Shown: piece by piece, positions 6,177-6,359 of the stretch
Position numbering within the stretch: the first letter of the stretch is position 1
Layout of the letters: each line of letters opens with the position of its first letter
From: Proteobacteria bacterium UBA6492
GTDB lineage: Bacteria; Pseudomonadota; Gammaproteobacteria; UBA6429; Thiohalophilaceae
DNA: 6,359 nt
Assembly: GCA_002436485.1 (NCBI GenBank)
Contig: DJMK01000096.1
Span: 1 to 6,359, forward strand
Reading direction: 5' to 3'
Notes under the pieces: generated by a model
Database searches by the model: none
What the model saw: the letters and a program-made list of their open reading frames with translations, nothing else
Told to the model about the DNA's origin: nothing
Translations under genes and position numbers: made by a program

Positions 6177-6359
6177 ACTTTGTGGAAGGTGAAACTAGCC
6201 TATTTACACCTTACCTGGCAAGAGAATGACGCTTATTTTAATAGGTATACATATCGGCGTTGTTGCGGCTGACTTGAGATAGAAAGGGCAAAATACTGCC
6301 TGTTTCGCGGGCTAAATAGATGACCACACGCCCGAGAAATCTGGATCCTTGTCATCACT
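6172..6359. other. Upstream region of the FimX-like gene; possible gene fragment at the right edge
   Basis: This 188-base stretch has no firm gene. It should contain the promoter of the FimX-like gene: on the minus strand an AT-rich run with TAAAAT (near 6235-6242) could serve as a -10, but no -35 is clear. At the edge, the minus strand from 6359 encodes SDDKDPDFSGVWSSI and then TAG (6314-6312), which could be the C-terminus of an upstream gene on the same strand. On the plus strand an ATG at 6320 opens a frame of 13 codons to the edge. A second minus-strand frame is open from 6358 to a TAA near 6236. None is long enough to accept. An imperfect hairpin (CGGGC at 6308-6312 with GCCCG at about 6330-6334, 17-base loop) has no T-run, so it is not a terminator. 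Confidence 0.4.

Noticed and set aside
5816..6229. 137-codon plus-strand frame opposite the FimX-like gene
   Set aside because: It is antisense to the receiver-like domain, is Ser/Ala rich with no domain, and has no ribosome-binding site.
6210..6235. TGGCA followed by GC as a sigma-54 promoter
   Set aside because: The GG to GC spacing is 12 bases where 10 is needed, and the element points away from the FimX-like gene.

Overview
The window looks like chromosomal DNA of a gammaproteobacterium of moderate GC content. The best taxonomic clue is the last gene, a receiver-PAS-GGDEF-EAL protein whose GGDEF and EAL motifs are degenerate in the manner of FimX, a type IV pilus regulator known from Pseudomonas and Xanthomonas. 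No species can be named. No tRNA, rRNA, CRISPR array, insertion sequence or phage gene was seen, and the genes are tightly packed.

Layout. On the minus strand at the left, a membrane-anchored class III adenylate cyclase (about 1755 to 148) is followed, with a 4-base GTGA overlap, by a lipoprotein gene that runs off the left edge. A 188-base divergent intergenic region (1756-1943) holds back-to-back -10-like elements. To its right, on the plus strand, come an HtpX-like M48 membrane metallopeptidase (1944-2777, GTG start) and a DUF1015 protein (2828-4057), 50 bases apart and probably co-transcribed. The DUF1015 gene ends tail to tail with the minus-strand FimX-like gene (6171-4054); their stop codons overlap by four bases. 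The last 188 bases (6172-6359) are the upstream region of the FimX-like gene, with perhaps a fragment of another gene at the very edge.

How the genes may work together. Two nucleotide second-messenger proteins flank a protease and an uncharacterised conserved protein. The cyclase retains every class III catalytic residue and should make cAMP in response to a signal sensed outside the inner membrane. The adjacent lipoprotein could be a partner of that sensor. The FimX-like protein has lost the phosphoacceptor of its receiver domain, the GGDEF active site and most EAL metal ligands, but keeps the c-di-GMP-binding elements, so it is probably a c-di-GMP effector and not an enzyme. In Pseudomonas aeruginosa, cAMP and c-di-GMP/FimX both control type IV pili, so a link is conceivable. 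Divergent and convergent transcription, however, means these genes are not one operon. The M48 peptidase is probably envelope quality control. The DUF1015 role is unknown; its DGHHR motif resembles ParB-fold serine kinases, which is a lead only.

Nothing here is clearly a new system. The most interesting points are the fully degenerate FimX-like protein, the coupled cyclase-lipoprotein pair and the DUF1015 motif.
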